This document shows, in pieces, positions 36,066 through 45,146 of a DNA stretch of 64,000 bases. The translations under genes and the position numbers were made by a program. The notes beneath the pieces are model-generated. The model was not told the DNA's origin, did no database searches, and worked only from the letters and a program-made list of their open reading frames with translations. Every line of letters starts with the position of its first letter. Positions within the stretch are counted from its first letter, which is position 1. The DNA is from Saprospiraceae bacterium (lineage in GTDB: Bacteria > Bacteroidota > Bacteroidia > Chitinophagales > Saprospiraceae): the NCBI GenBank assembly GCA_020629035.1, contig JAHDEC010000002.1:1-64000 (forward strand), written 5' to 3'.

Positions 36066-36893
36066 TTACTTCTGTGGCAAAATAAAGCTTGCTTTAACTC
36101 CGTACGAACTCAGTCTTGTCATTCTTGTAGGTCCGTCAAATAAAGCGCGATAACCAACACCATATCTGTAGTCAAATCCTAGCTCTACACGTTTTAAAAG
36201 CACAAAACCTACACCTACTTCAGCAAAGGCTCTTTGATGAATCCCATTCTTTACTTTATAACTTGAATACGTATAATCCTGGAAAGAACTGCCAACGGCT
36301 ATATCGGTAATGGCACGATTAAAATTTTGATCTACTGAAACCTGATCTGCATTACCATTTACTGATAAATGTCCATTAAACGAATATCCTAAGTTTGTAC
36401 CCAAGCCAGCATATAACTTAATAAATCTTCCAAGATTAGCACGCTTATTAATGGAAGTTTCGATGGCAATTTCGTTTGTGTAACTATTAAAGCTTGCAAA
36501 GTCAAAATCACGATTGAAGAATTCATCCGTCATTCTATCAGTGTGTAAATACACTCCATCTACCCGGTTAAAAATTCCAACAGCATTCACATTAAGCTCC
36601 ATGTTTTTCTGTCGAGCCATGTCAAATACTAAGCCTAATCTAATATGAGGATTTTCACAAACACCTCCGTAAACAGAAGATTGGTCAAACTCTAAATCTC
36701 CAACAAGGGAAGCATCAGCACCAATACCAGTACTTCGTAAATATTCATAGTCAAGATTGTTGACCATATCTAAATCCACACCTGTAGATAAACTAATCTT
36801 TTTTAACTTCAAAGCTTTGGTAGCTAGTTCAGCTTGCGCAAACATTTGAAAGCTAAACAACATTGAAAAACACAATAATGAAAATTTCTTCAT
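36066..36893 (-). CDS. Outer-membrane beta-barrel protein, unknown function
   Basis: The 275-residue product has a signal peptide (MKKFSLLCFSMLFSFQMFAQ) and a body of alternating strands typical of 8-12-strand barrels (for example VELGFDYRYGVGYRALF and SSYGVKASFILPQ). I do not recognise the family. It is convergent with the permease gene, with 58 bases between stops. No operon partner. Confidence 0.75.
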   Translation of the reverse strand: MKKFSLLCFSMLFSFQMFAQAELATKALKLKKISLSTGVDLDMVNNLDYEYLRSTGIGADASLVGDLEFDQSSVYGGVCENPHIRLGLVFDMARQKNMELNVNAVGIFNRVDGVYLHTDRMTDEFFNRDFDFASFNSYTNEIAIETSINKRANLGRFIKLYAGLGTNLGYSFNGHLSVNGNADQVSVDQNFNRAITDIAVGSSFQDYTYSSYKVKNGIHQRAFAEVGVGFVLLKRVELGFDYRYGVGYRALFDGPTRMTRLSSYGVKASFILPQK

Positions 36894-37182
36894 GACTTAT
36901 TTTTAATTAATTAATAGTTACTTGTTATTAGGGTTATCGCTTGCATCTTGTCAAGGGTTGGTAGATTTGCTTAAAATTTTAAAGAAATAATATTACTGAC
37001 TTCATTTTAGCCACTAATAAGTAAAACTTTAGTAAGCTTGGTTCTCCTTAAGCCGAATTGTTCTTAGAGCTAATGCTCCTTGGTCTATGTTGATAAACAA
37101 GCTTACATCTTTAATATTATTAATTCTATCCTTAAATCGGCTTGATATGTCTTCTTAGTCACTCTAGAATAATATATATATG
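36894..37182. other. Intergenic region with crossing inverted repeats
   Basis: No ORF fits here. GTAAGCTTG (37032-37040) pairs perfectly with CAAGCTTAC (37098-37106). AAGCCGA (37050-37056) pairs with TCGGCTT (37137-37143), so the two stems cross like a pseudoknot. A small hairpin (GAGC TAAT GCTC, 37067-37078) lies inside. The block is upstream of the purM promoter, so it is not its leader. It could be a small RNA or chance. Confidence 0.3.
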
Positions 37183-37190
37183 TATTTTTG
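37183..37190 (+). promoter_or_regulatory. -7 element (TATTTTTG) of purM
   Basis: It is an exact TAnnTTTG match. It overlaps the upstream in-frame ATG at 37180, which decides the purM start in favour of ATG 37207. Confidence 0.55.
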
Positions 37191-37206
37191 TGATATAAAA
37201 TATGCT

Positions 37207-38379
37207 ATGCAGACAGATAGGTACGCACAAAGAGGAGTTTCGGCATCTAAAGATGAAGTTCACGAAGCAGTCAAGAATTTAGATAAGGGCCTTTTCCCCT
37301 TAGCATTTTGCAAAATACTTCCTGATTTTACGGGACAAGATGATGATTATTGCAATATCATCCATGCGGATACTGCGGGTACCAAGCCTAGTCTAGCCTA
37401 CATTTATTGGAAAGAAACTGGTGATTTATCTGTTTGGCGCGGAATTGCTCAGGATGCATTAGTGATGAATTTTGACGATATGGCCTGTGTGGGGATGTTA
37501 GATGATTTTGTCTTATCCTCAACCATCGGCAGAAATAAAAATCTTATTCCTTCGTCTGTTGTCAAAGAATTAATCGATGGGACGCAAGCTTTTATTGAGC
37601 AGATGAGAACTTATGGCATTAATATCCACCACGGAGGTGGGGAAACTGCTGATGTAGGAGATATCGTTAGAACTATAGATGTAGGCTTTACCATTTATGG
37701 TCGGATGAAGAAAGAAGATTTGATTGTAAATAACATACAGGCAAGAGATGTTATTGTTGGTTTTGGCTCTGCCGGCAAAACAAGTTATGAGACCGATTAC
37801 AATGGGGGAATGGGAAGTAATGGATTAACTTCTGCAAGACATGATGTTTTCCATCATGTTTATCGGCATAAGTATCCAGAAAGCTACGATCCAGCAGTGC
37901 CGCAAGATCTAATTTATAGTGGCACAAAGAGCTTGACAGATAAGATTAGTATTGCTGGCGAACAAGTAAATCTTGGAAAATTGGTGCTAAGTCCCACAAG
38001 AACTTATCTTCCACTTCTGCAACAAATCGTGAAAAACCATAAAAAGGCTATTACTGGAATTATTCATAATACGGGAGGAGCACACAGTAAAGTATTACGT
38101 TTTTTAAACAATAAGAAAGTGGTGAAAAACAACTTATTGGAAATCCCTCCATTATTTAAACTTATTCAAGAAGAATCAAATACCTCCATGAGGGAAATGC
38201 ATAAGGTATTTAACATGGGCACCCGCTTAGAAATTTATACAAAACCTGAAGTTGCCCAAACCCTAATTGACATTGCCTCGTCTTTAAACATAGAAGCCCA
38301 AATTATTGGTTACGTTGAAGAATCGGACACTAATGAGGTTATGGTCACTCGAAATGGCGAAAGCTTCTCATACACATAA
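37207..38379 (+). CDS. purM: Phosphoribosylformylglycinamidine cyclo-ligase (AIR synthase)
   Basis: The enzyme of about 390 residues closes FGAM to AIR with ATP in purine synthesis. It belongs to the longer Bacteroidota PurM variant: MQTDRYAQRGVSASKDEVHEA at the start, an HADTAGTKPSLAY segment, DDMACVG, HHGGGETADVGD and the C-terminal GIIHNTGGAHSKV. The longer frame from 37180 is unlikely because the promoter -7 element overlaps that ATG. It stands alone, separate from other pur genes. Confidence 0.93.
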   Translation: MQTDRYAQRGVSASKDEVHEAVKNLDKGLFPLAFCKILPDFTGQDDDYCNIIHADTAGTKPSLAYIYWKETGDLSVWRGIAQDALVMNFDDMACVGMLDDFVLSSTIGRNKNLIPSSVVKELIDGTQAFIEQMRTYGINIHHGGGETADVGDIVRTIDVGFTIYGRMKKEDLIVNNIQARDVIVGFGSAGKTSYETDYNGGMGSNGLTSARHDVFHHVYRHKYPESYDPAVPQDLIYSGTKSLTDKISIAGEQVNLGKLVLSPTRTYLPLLQQIVKNHKKAITGIIHNTGGAHSKVLRFLNNKKVVKNNLLEIPPLFKLIQEESNTSMREMHKVFNMGTRLEIYTKPEVAQTLIDIASSLNIEAQIIGYVEESDTNEVMVTRNGESFSYT

Positions 38380-38442
38380 ACATAGAAATAAATATTAGCT
38401 AGTTGCGTTTTAACGTAGGCTAAAACAATCAATTCAAACTCA

Positions 38443-40797
38443 ATGAATAACTTTTTACTTTCCTTATTTTTCCTGGTATGCTATGCTATTGCTGGTGTTT
38501 CACAAACAACCATCAGTGGTTATGTGGAAGACGCAGCCACAGGAGAAAAATTAATTGGCGCAACGGTATTAGACGAATTATCTGGAGAAGGGACGATAAG
38601 TAATACTTATGGATTTTTTAGCCTTACCCTAAAAGGGGATAGGGCTCAGATGGTGGCTTCCTACTTGGGTTACATCTCAGAGACAGCTGAAGTAAGATTA
38701 GAGAAGGATACTAAAATTGACTTTAAGCTTAATCAAGGAAGTTTGATGGAAGAGGTCGAGATTGTTGCCGAGAAGTATGAAAGAATCGAGGAGGAAACCC
38801 AGATGAGTAAGATAGAAGTGCCTGTAGAACAGATAAAACGAATACCCGCTTTATTAGGAGAAGTAGATGTTATGAAAGCTTTGCAGCTTTTACCTGGTGT
38901 GCAATCTGGGGGAGAAGGACAAACTGGACTTTATGTCCGAGGAGGAAGTCCTGATCAAAACTTGGTACTATTAGATGGTGTACCGATCTACAATGCTTCT
39001 CACGTATTGGGTATATTTTCTGTGTTCAATGCCGATGCAATCAAAAATGTTACCTTAACCAAAGGAGGTTTTCCGGCAAGATTTGGAGGGCGATTATCCT
39101 CTGTGTTAGAGATAAACATGAAAGATGGAAACATGCAAGAATTTCATGGAGAAGGATCGATTGGGGCTATCTCATCTAAATTGACTTTAGAAGGTCCAAT
39201 CATCAAGGGTAAAACATCGTATCTAATATCGGGAAGAAGAACATATGCAGATCTACTTGCAAGACCTTTCATAGCATTGGCCAATAGAAATAACGAACAA
39301 GATTTTAAATTAGGATTACATTTTTATGATCTAAATGCTAAAATTAACCATAAGATTAATGACAAGCACAGATTGTACTTAAGCTTGTATAATGGCTCAG
39401 ATGTTTTTAGCAATGAGGTAAGTGAAGATGAGTTTAAAGTGGGAGGTGGTATAAGATGGGGAAATCTTATTTCATCATTAAGATGGAATTATCAAATTAA
39501 TCCACGCTTATTTGCAAACACAACATTGACCTACTCAAAATACGATATAACCTTTGATGTTTTTCAAGAAGATTCTTTTAATGGACTCACCCAATCTTTT
39601 TCGGCTATTTACCAATCAGGAATTGAGGACTATGGAGCAAAAGTAGATTTCGATTTTATCCCGAGTCCAAGACATTATATACGTTTTGGGGCGGGTACCA
39701 CAAGACATAGGTATGATCCAGGTGCCATCGCTTTTGATATAAGTGTCGTCGATACCACATTTACTTTTGGGAACGATCCATTCTTCTCGTTTGAACATGA
39801 TGTATATATTGAAGACGACATCCAATTGGGAGCATTTAAAGCGAATGTAGGCTTGCATGGGTCAATTTTTGATACTGATGAAAAAACCTATGTGTCCGTA
39901 CAACCAAGACTAGGCTTAAGATATCTCATCAGTAATAAGACCTCCCTAAAAGCTTCCTTTAGTACAATGACACAAAACATTAATTTGTTGACAAGTGAAG
40001 CTTTATCATTACCTACAGATCTTTGGGTGCCAAGTACAGCTCGTATTAAGCCACAACGTGCTTGGCAAGTAGCAGCTGGTTTTGCAAAATCTTTTGGCAA
40101 AGGGTTTGAATTCAGTACGGAGGTTTATTATAAATCCATGAAAGATGTAATATCTTTTAAACCAGGAGCTTCCTTTTTATTTGATTTTAATAGTGATTGG
40201 CAAGATAAAGTGACTCAGGGAACAGGAGAAGCTTATGGTTTAGAATTGTTCCTCCAGAAAAAACAAGGGAATACAACTGGATGGATTGGCTATACGCTAG
40301 CTTGGAATAATAGAACATTTGATGAAATAAATGGAGGGGAAACCTTTCCATTTAGATATGATAGAAGGCACGATGTTTCGGTAGTATTATCTCACCAATT
40401 AACCAAGAAATGGAATTTGTCAACTGCTTGGATATACGGAACAGGAAATGCCATATCATTACCCATTTATAAATATTCCATTGCTGACATAAATGGAGAC
40501 TTTTTCAACACTCCGCAAATAGAATCACTCGGAGATAAAAATGGATTCAGAATGTCAGATTACCATCGATTAGACCTTGGTGCAGAATGGAAAGGTAATC
40601 CAAGACCAAATGGTATGCAGTTTTCTTGGGTCTTTGGAGTTTATAATGCCTACTGGCATAGAAATCCATATTATACTTTTGCTGACTCTGAAGCTGTATA
40701 TGATGAGGACGGCAATTTTATAGGGACAGAACCTGTATTTCGAGAAATAAGTATTTTACCTATTATCCCATCAATCTCATTTGGAGTAAAGTTTTAA
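38443..40797 (+). CDS. TonB-dependent receptor paired with a DUF4249 lipoprotein
   Basis: The 784-residue receptor has a signal peptide ending Gly-Val-Ser-Gln (about 20), a regulatory-like domain (about 22-105), a plug with LQLLPGVQSGGEGQTGLYVR, GGSPDQNLVLLDGVPIYNAS and KGGFPARFGGRLSSVLEINM, and a barrel ending ISFGVKF. Receptors of this subclass are regularly followed by a DUF4249 lipoprotein, as here (10-base gap). The pair is thought to be a SusCD-like uptake unit; substrate unknown. Confidence 0.92.
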   Translation: MNNFLLSLFFLVCYAIAGVSQTTISGYVEDAATGEKLIGATVLDELSGEGTISNTYGFFSLTLKGDRAQMVASYLGYISETAEVRLEKDTKIDFKLNQGSLMEEVEIVAEKYERIEEETQMSKIEVPVEQIKRIPALLGEVDVMKALQLLPGVQSGGEGQTGLYVRGGSPDQNLVLLDGVPIYNASHVLGIFSVFNADAIKNVTLTKGGFPARFGGRLSSVLEINMKDGNMQEFHGEGSIGAISSKLTLEGPIIKGKTSYLISGRRTYADLLARPFIALANRNNEQDFKLGLHFYDLNAKINHKINDKHRLYLSLYNGSDVFSNEVSEDEFKVGGGIRWGNLISSLRWNYQINPRLFANTTLTYSKYDITFDVFQEDSFNGLTQSFSAIYQSGIEDYGAKVDFDFIPSPRHYIRFGAGTTRHRYDPGAIAFDISVVDTTFTFGNDPFFSFEHDVYIEDDIQLGAFKANVGLHGSIFDTDEKTYVSVQPRLGLRYLISNKTSLKASFSTMTQNINLLTSEALSLPTDLWVPSTARIKPQRAWQVAAGFAKSFGKGFEFSTEVYYKSMKDVISFKPGASFLFDFNSDWQDKVTQGTGEAYGLELFLQKKQGNTTGWIGYTLAWNNRTFDEINGGETFPFRYDRRHDVSVVLSHQLTKKWNLSTAWIYGTGNAISLPIYKYSIADINGDFFNTPQIESLGDKNGFRMSDYHRLDLGAEWKGNPRPNGMQFSWVFGVYNAYWHRNPYYTFADSEAVYDEDGNFIGTEPVFREISILPIIPSISFGVKF

Positions 40798-40807
40798 ATT
40801 AATAGCT

Positions 40808-41692
40808 ATGAAAACGAGTATAAAAATCCTTGTAATTGCATGTTTCTGTTTCTTTGCAGCCTCATGTAATAGTGACCGATTTAGTCAGGTGGTGGATGTC
40901 GAACTTCCTGAGCATGAACCAAGATTAGCTATTTCTGCAGACTATCGACCTAATAATGATGCAATCTTGATAACTGTTTTTGAGAGCCAAAGTATACTTT
41001 CACAAAACCAATCAGCTGCCGTTGAAGAGGCTGTCATAGAATTAAATGCCGGCGGAACAAGTCTAATCGGTACTTTGATAGAAGATACTGGCTTTTATTT
41101 TGGTGAGATTGAGAGCCATGCTGAGCCAGGTGATGAGGTCGAATTAAGGGTGAGTGCTGATGGCTTTGAGACCGTTGTCGCAAAACAATTAATCCCTGAC
41201 AGACCCCTCATTAATGAGATAGCGTATACTGAAGATGGAACGGTTGATTTATACGGTGAGCAGGTGGATTTATTGGAAGTGACTATCCCCGATAATCCGA
41301 ATGAGGAAAACTATTACATTTTAAGGGTATTCAAAACAGAATATACTTCTTTTGGAACTTATTCTTATTCTACCTACTTAGAAACACCAGATTTTACCGT
41401 GGATCAAATAGATGGTGGCTTAGGATTTACCGACCAATCTTTTATTGATAATGAATTAACCATTTCTTCTAGCATTTATAATTATATGGACGAATCCTTG
41501 GATAGTGTGAACCTAGTGGTAGAACTTGAAAATGTTACTCGAGACAAATACTTATTCAAGAAGAGTCTTCAGGCATACTATAATTCACAGGGACCTTTTG
41601 CTGAACCTGCTGATGTTCACGAAAACATTCAAAATGGTTACGGAATTTTTACAGCTTCCAATGCTGCCAGAGATTCAATAAGAATCTTTTAA
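40808..41692 (+). CDS. DUF4249 family lipoprotein
   Basis: The 294-residue lipoprotein has its lipobox at Ala-Ala-Ser-Cys20. The body begins with the DUF4249 pattern (VVDVELPEHEPRLAISADY) and has two beta-sandwich-like halves. It is probably the surface cap of the TonB receptor encoded 10 bases upstream. Its TAA and the stop of the convergent esterase gene share the palindrome TTAA at 41689-41692, so the two genes overlap by four bases tail to tail. Confidence 0.88.
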   Translation: MKTSIKILVIACFCFFAASCNSDRFSQVVDVELPEHEPRLAISADYRPNNDAILITVFESQSILSQNQSAAVEEAVIELNAGGTSLIGTLIEDTGFYFGEIESHAEPGDEVELRVSADGFETVVAKQLIPDRPLINEIAYTEDGTVDLYGEQVDLLEVTIPDNPNEENYYILRVFKTEYTSFGTYSYSTYLETPDFTVDQIDGGLGFTDQSFIDNELTISSSIYNYMDESLDSVNLVVELENVTRDKYLFKKSLQAYYNSQGPFAEPADVHENIQNGYGIFTASNAARDSIRIF

Positions 41693-42660
41693 TTCGTAAT
41701 AATAATTTGCTTCGTAACGATTTGATTATCTACTAAGATGCTTAATGAATAGCTTCCAGCTGCTAGATTAGCAGGTAGTTGTATTACTTTGTCTGATAAA
41801 TCTGAATTGGTCATTATTTCCTTACCGGTCTGATCATATAATGAGGTCCAACTACCTTTCTCTATGCTAAGGGTCTGTCCTGTCTGGACGGGATTAGGAA
41901 ACACATTCGTGTTTACATCTTCAGAAGGGTTACTGGTCTGTGAAACACAATTGGTAGATTTTAGCCAAAGAAGTGCTTCGGATAGTATGTCATTTCGATT
42001 GGGGAAGTCAATGGTGTGATTTACCCCATCTAAGAGCATAGAATTAACACAGGCATTATTTTCTTCTAGTAAGTCTAATAATGGAAAATATCTGGAATTA
42101 GGTGAGTCAGCCGAACCATGTACTAAGTAAAAGAGTTTGTTTTCGGCCGCAGCTTGTACATCCAAAATTTCAGATGTCCCATTAATAGCTGCTCCTATGG
42201 GCATAATACCTGCAAAAGTATTTATATGATTCAGCCCATAAGTGTAACACGTTTTTCCTCCCCACGAGAAGCCCATAGCATAAATAGCATTTTCATCCAC
42301 ATTATACCAGTGCTGCATTGAATCTAGTAGAACCGTTGTAAATGCTGTATCAATAGCATCATCAACTTTCCCATCCACACCACCATCTGGACATAACAAT
42401 AATAAGTTATTCTCTTCCGCAAAGTAGATAAGTGTATCTCTCCAAGATTGTGCATCCCATCTGTTCACATTAAATGGATGGAGGCCTAGCATTAATGTGT
42501 TAGGAGTAGCTTCATCGTACGAAGTCGGAACATAAATAGAATACTTTTTTGCTGGATCTGATTGAAACTCAAAACTTCCATCGATGCTAGTTTGAGCAGA
42601 TAGAAAAGTGAAAGGAATCAAAATAAAGGCCAAAAGAGAAATGTCGCGAAAGAGTATCAT
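41689..42660 (-). CDS. Exported alpha/beta-hydrolase (esterase) with type A type IX sorting domain
   Basis: The 323-residue protein has a signal peptide (about 1-22, ending Ser-Ala-Gln), an esterase/PHB-depolymerase-like alpha/beta-hydrolase domain, and a sorting domain from about 250 (NVFPNPVQTGQTLSIEKG to the end). The nucleophile is probably Ser132 in GFSWGG, with Asp185 (HGSADS) and His215 (GVNHT) as likely partners. Its substrate is probably a feruloyl or acetyl ester or polyester outside the cell; this is inference. It is exported by the type IX system. Confidence 0.85.
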   Translation of the reverse strand: MILFRDISLLAFILIPFTFLSAQTSIDGSFEFQSDPAKKYSIYVPTSYDEATPNTLMLGLHPFNVNRWDAQSWRDTLIYFAEENNLLLLCPDGGVDGKVDDAIDTAFTTVLLDSMQHWYNVDENAIYAMGFSWGGKTCYTYGLNHINTFAGIMPIGAAINGTSEILDVQAAAENKLFYLVHGSADSPNSRYFPLLDLLEENNACVNSMLLDGVNHTIDFPNRNDILSEALLWLKSTNCVSQTSNPSEDVNTNVFPNPVQTGQTLSIEKGSWTSLYDQTGKEIMTNSDLSDKVIQLPANLAAGSYSLSILVDNQIVTKQIIITN

Positions 42661-42727
42661 CGTTTTTATTTTTTGATAAAATTAAATGATCGGGATGGGT
42701 TGAAACGTTTGTGAAATGACTTATAGA

Positions 42728-42768
42728 CAAAAAAAAGGCAGACTCCTAAAGAGTCTACCTAAAAAAAA
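42728..42768. terminator. Rho-independent terminator, bidirectional
   Basis: AGGCAGACTC (42736-42745) pairs with GAGTCTACCT (42751-42760), one mismatch, flanked by A runs on both sides. On the minus strand it ends the VWA-gene transcript. Confidence 0.75.
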
Positions 42769-42885
42769 GGGTATTGAAAAATCTTGTATATCGTATAGGC
42801 TTTAACGCCTTGTTCTTACTTTATATGACAAAAATATCAATTTTAACTTTTAATTCATACTATATGTCGAAAAAGTTTAAATAAG

Positions 42886-43977
42886 TTATGACTTTCCCTG
42901 TTTGTAATCTTTAAAAATAAATTCTCCTAATCCACTTAATGAACTATAAAATGCTTTCCCGCCATTAGATTTTGTGAAATCATCTACGAATTTAACCAAG
43001 TAAGGATCTTTAGCAATCATAAATGTTGTGATGGGAATTTTTAGCTTTTTACATTTAACTGCTAAAGCTAGTGTTCTTGATAAAATCTTTCGGTCTAAAC
43101 CAAAACTATTCTTGTAATATTTTTTACCTCGTTTAATACAAGTGGGTTTGCCATCAGTAATCATCATAATTTGTTTATTAGGATTACGTTTCTTTCTCAG
43201 AATATCCATGGCTAATTCTAAGCCTGCCACTGTATTTGTGTGATAAGGTCCGACGGTTAAATAAGGAAGATCTTTAATATCTATCCGCCATGCATCATTT
43301 CCAAAAACAATAATGTCTAAGGTGTCTTTTTTGTATTGAGTTGTGATCATTTCCGAGAGCGCCATCGCAACTTTCTTGGCAGGAGTAATTCTATCTTCTC
43401 CATAGAGGATCATGGAGTGTGAAATATCAATCATCAGCACTGTACTGGTTTGACTTTGATATTTTGTTTCTCTAACCACTAAATCCTCTTGAGTTAGATT
43501 AAATTTATTTAGGCCGTGATTAATCTGGGCATTTTTAAGGGATTCCGACATGGAAATCTTACTAAGTGGATCCCCAAATTCGTAAGGCTTTAAATCCGAG
43601 GTGTGCTCGTCGCCTTTGCCAGAATATTTCGTGGAATGACCACCTCTTTTAGACTTTTTGAGTTGATCAAAAATATCTTCAAGTGCATGTTTTCTTAAAG
43701 AAATTTCTAGTTTGGAACTTGGCACAAAACTAGCTGAACCTTGAGCATCTTGGGTTTTAATATAACCTTTGTCGATCAGTTCATTAATAAAATCTGCAAT
43801 CCCATAGCTGTCGCCACTTAGATTGTACTGCTTGTCTAGCTGAGTGAGCCAGGACAATGCTTCAGACACATTTCCTGAACTGTGAAGTAATAATTCCTTA
43901 AATGTTTTTAATAAACGATCAAAGAGTTCATCAGCTTCAGTAGGTTTTTCGAACTTAGTAAATTGCCAAGTTATCAT
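42886..43977 (-). CDS. VWA-domain protein
   Basis: The 363-residue soluble protein has a helical N-terminal half and a von Willebrand A domain from about 175. The MIDAS motif is DISHS in TVLMIDISHSMILYGEDR, with a TDG further on (MMITDGKPTC), so metal binding looks intact. Such proteins often pair with MoxR or chelatase-type AAA ATPases; none is encoded nearby. The next gene upstream is a coiled-coil membrane protein, 47 bases away on the same strand, which may be a partner. Confidence 0.85.
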   Translation of the reverse strand: MITWQFTKFEKPTEADELFDRLLKTFKELLLHSSGNVSEALSWLTQLDKQYNLSGDSYGIADFINELIDKGYIKTQDAQGSASFVPSSKLEISLRKHALEDIFDQLKKSKRGGHSTKYSGKGDEHTSDLKPYEFGDPLSKISMSESLKNAQINHGLNKFNLTQEDLVVRETKYQSQTSTVLMIDISHSMILYGEDRITPAKKVAMALSEMITTQYKKDTLDIIVFGNDAWRIDIKDLPYLTVGPYHTNTVAGLELAMDILRKKRNPNKQIMMITDGKPTCIKRGKKYYKNSFGLDRKILSRTLALAVKCKKLKIPITTFMIAKDPYLVKFVDDFTKSNGGKAFYSSLSGLGEFIFKDYKQGKS

Positions 43978-44024
43978 ATATAATTTTACTATTAACTAAA
44001 TAGCAAAATGAGGCTTTTTGTTTA

Positions 44025-44999
44025 TTATTTAATTTGATATTCGCCTTTTCCTACTAAGTATCCTTTATTGTACATTTCGACATTGTACAAACCTTTACTT
44101 AATTCGAAGTTTGGAATAAATTCTATGCAAGCCTCAGTATCTCCCTGATCATAGGGTATAGCTTTTTCCACCGTATATCTGACGGTAGAGCCATCCATCT
44201 TTTTAGTTAATTCTCCAGAACCAGCACTTTCTAGATACAAGGTCTCACCTGCAGGATCGATAATTCTTACCTGAAATGTCTCATTGCTATTCTCGGTGAT
44301 AAGGTTTGCTTCGGCAGTAAAACAAGTTTTCAATTTATCAATTCGTTTTGCACGAGACTTGCTTCTTTCTTTTCCGTCTTTTGTTAATTTAAATCCTTGT
44401 AATTTAATAGAGCTAACTTTTATAGCTTCAGCTATATCTACCTTCTTAGCTAGTAAGGTGTTTTCCTCGGTGATTTGCTCCTTAATTTTTGTCAATTGCT
44501 CGTTATTCTTGTCCAGTACTTGGATCGTTTGTCTAGCTGAATCATTGGCTGTTTCAAGCGATTTGTTCGACTTGAGCAGTGTAGAGTTTGCCAGAACCAA
44601 TTGGTTGTTTTCTTCGCGAAGTTTCTTTACCTCGCTAATGTAAATGGAAGCTTGAGTTTTTAAGTTTTCAAGCTCCAATTGAGCTTCTCCCAAGTTCTTC
44701 TTAGCATACAATAATGAACTGATCTTCTTTTTTTGATCTCCTAGTTCTGTTTTTTGTTTATCGATCAGGTTATTTAACTCATCATTATCTCCCCTTAATT
44801 CTTCTAAACTGTTCAGCGCAGTTTGGTAATCTTGTTCTAATTCAGCATTTATTTTTTCAATGTCGTGAATTTCTTTTTTCTGTGCTTCTAAATTTTGGGA
44901 CATTTTACTACTCTGAAACCAGAGATATCCACTTAAACCTAAAAGTCCAATAATAGCAATCAATAGGAATGCTACGAGGTTATTATTTGATCGAGCCAT
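44025..44999 (-). CDS. Membrane-anchored coiled-coil protein
   Basis: The 324-residue protein has one N-terminal membrane helix (about 8-28, LVAFLLIAIIGLLGLSGYLW), a long coiled coil (about 35-190) and a C-terminal beta domain (about 215-324). The topology is N-in with the coil in the periplasm. I do not recognise the family. Bacteroidota genomes hold many such proteins with unknown function. It lies 47 bases before the VWA gene on the same strand and probably shares its transcript. Confidence 0.75.
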   Translation of the reverse strand: MARSNNNLVAFLLIAIIGLLGLSGYLWFQSSKMSQNLEAQKKEIHDIEKINAELEQDYQTALNSLEELRGDNDELNNLIDKQKTELGDQKKKISSLLYAKKNLGEAQLELENLKTQASIYISEVKKLREENNQLVLANSTLLKSNKSLETANDSARQTIQVLDKNNEQLTKIKEQITEENTLLAKKVDIAEAIKVSSIKLQGFKLTKDGKERSKSRAKRIDKLKTCFTAEANLITENSNETFQVRIIDPAGETLYLESAGSGELTKKMDGSTVRYTVEKAIPYDQGDTEACIEFIPNFELSKGLYNVEMYNKGYLVGKGEYQIK

Positions 45000-45061
45000 C
45001 GTTTTACTTGTTAATTAGATTGGAAAAATAGTAGAAATATTAATTAAACCCTTATTTATTT

Positions 45062-45069
45062 TACATTTG
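45062..45069 (+). promoter_or_regulatory. -7 element (TACATTTG) of the exonuclease-like gene
   Basis: It is an exact TAnnTTTG match with an inferred start near 45075, upstream of the ATG at 45147. It does not decide between that ATG and the TTG at 45111. Confidence 0.45.
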
Positions 45070-45146
45070 ATTAGCTATTTAAGTAAAACCCTTGATAAAT
45101 CCACCAGCTCTTGTTAGGGTATTCACGGATTAAATCAATATTGGAA

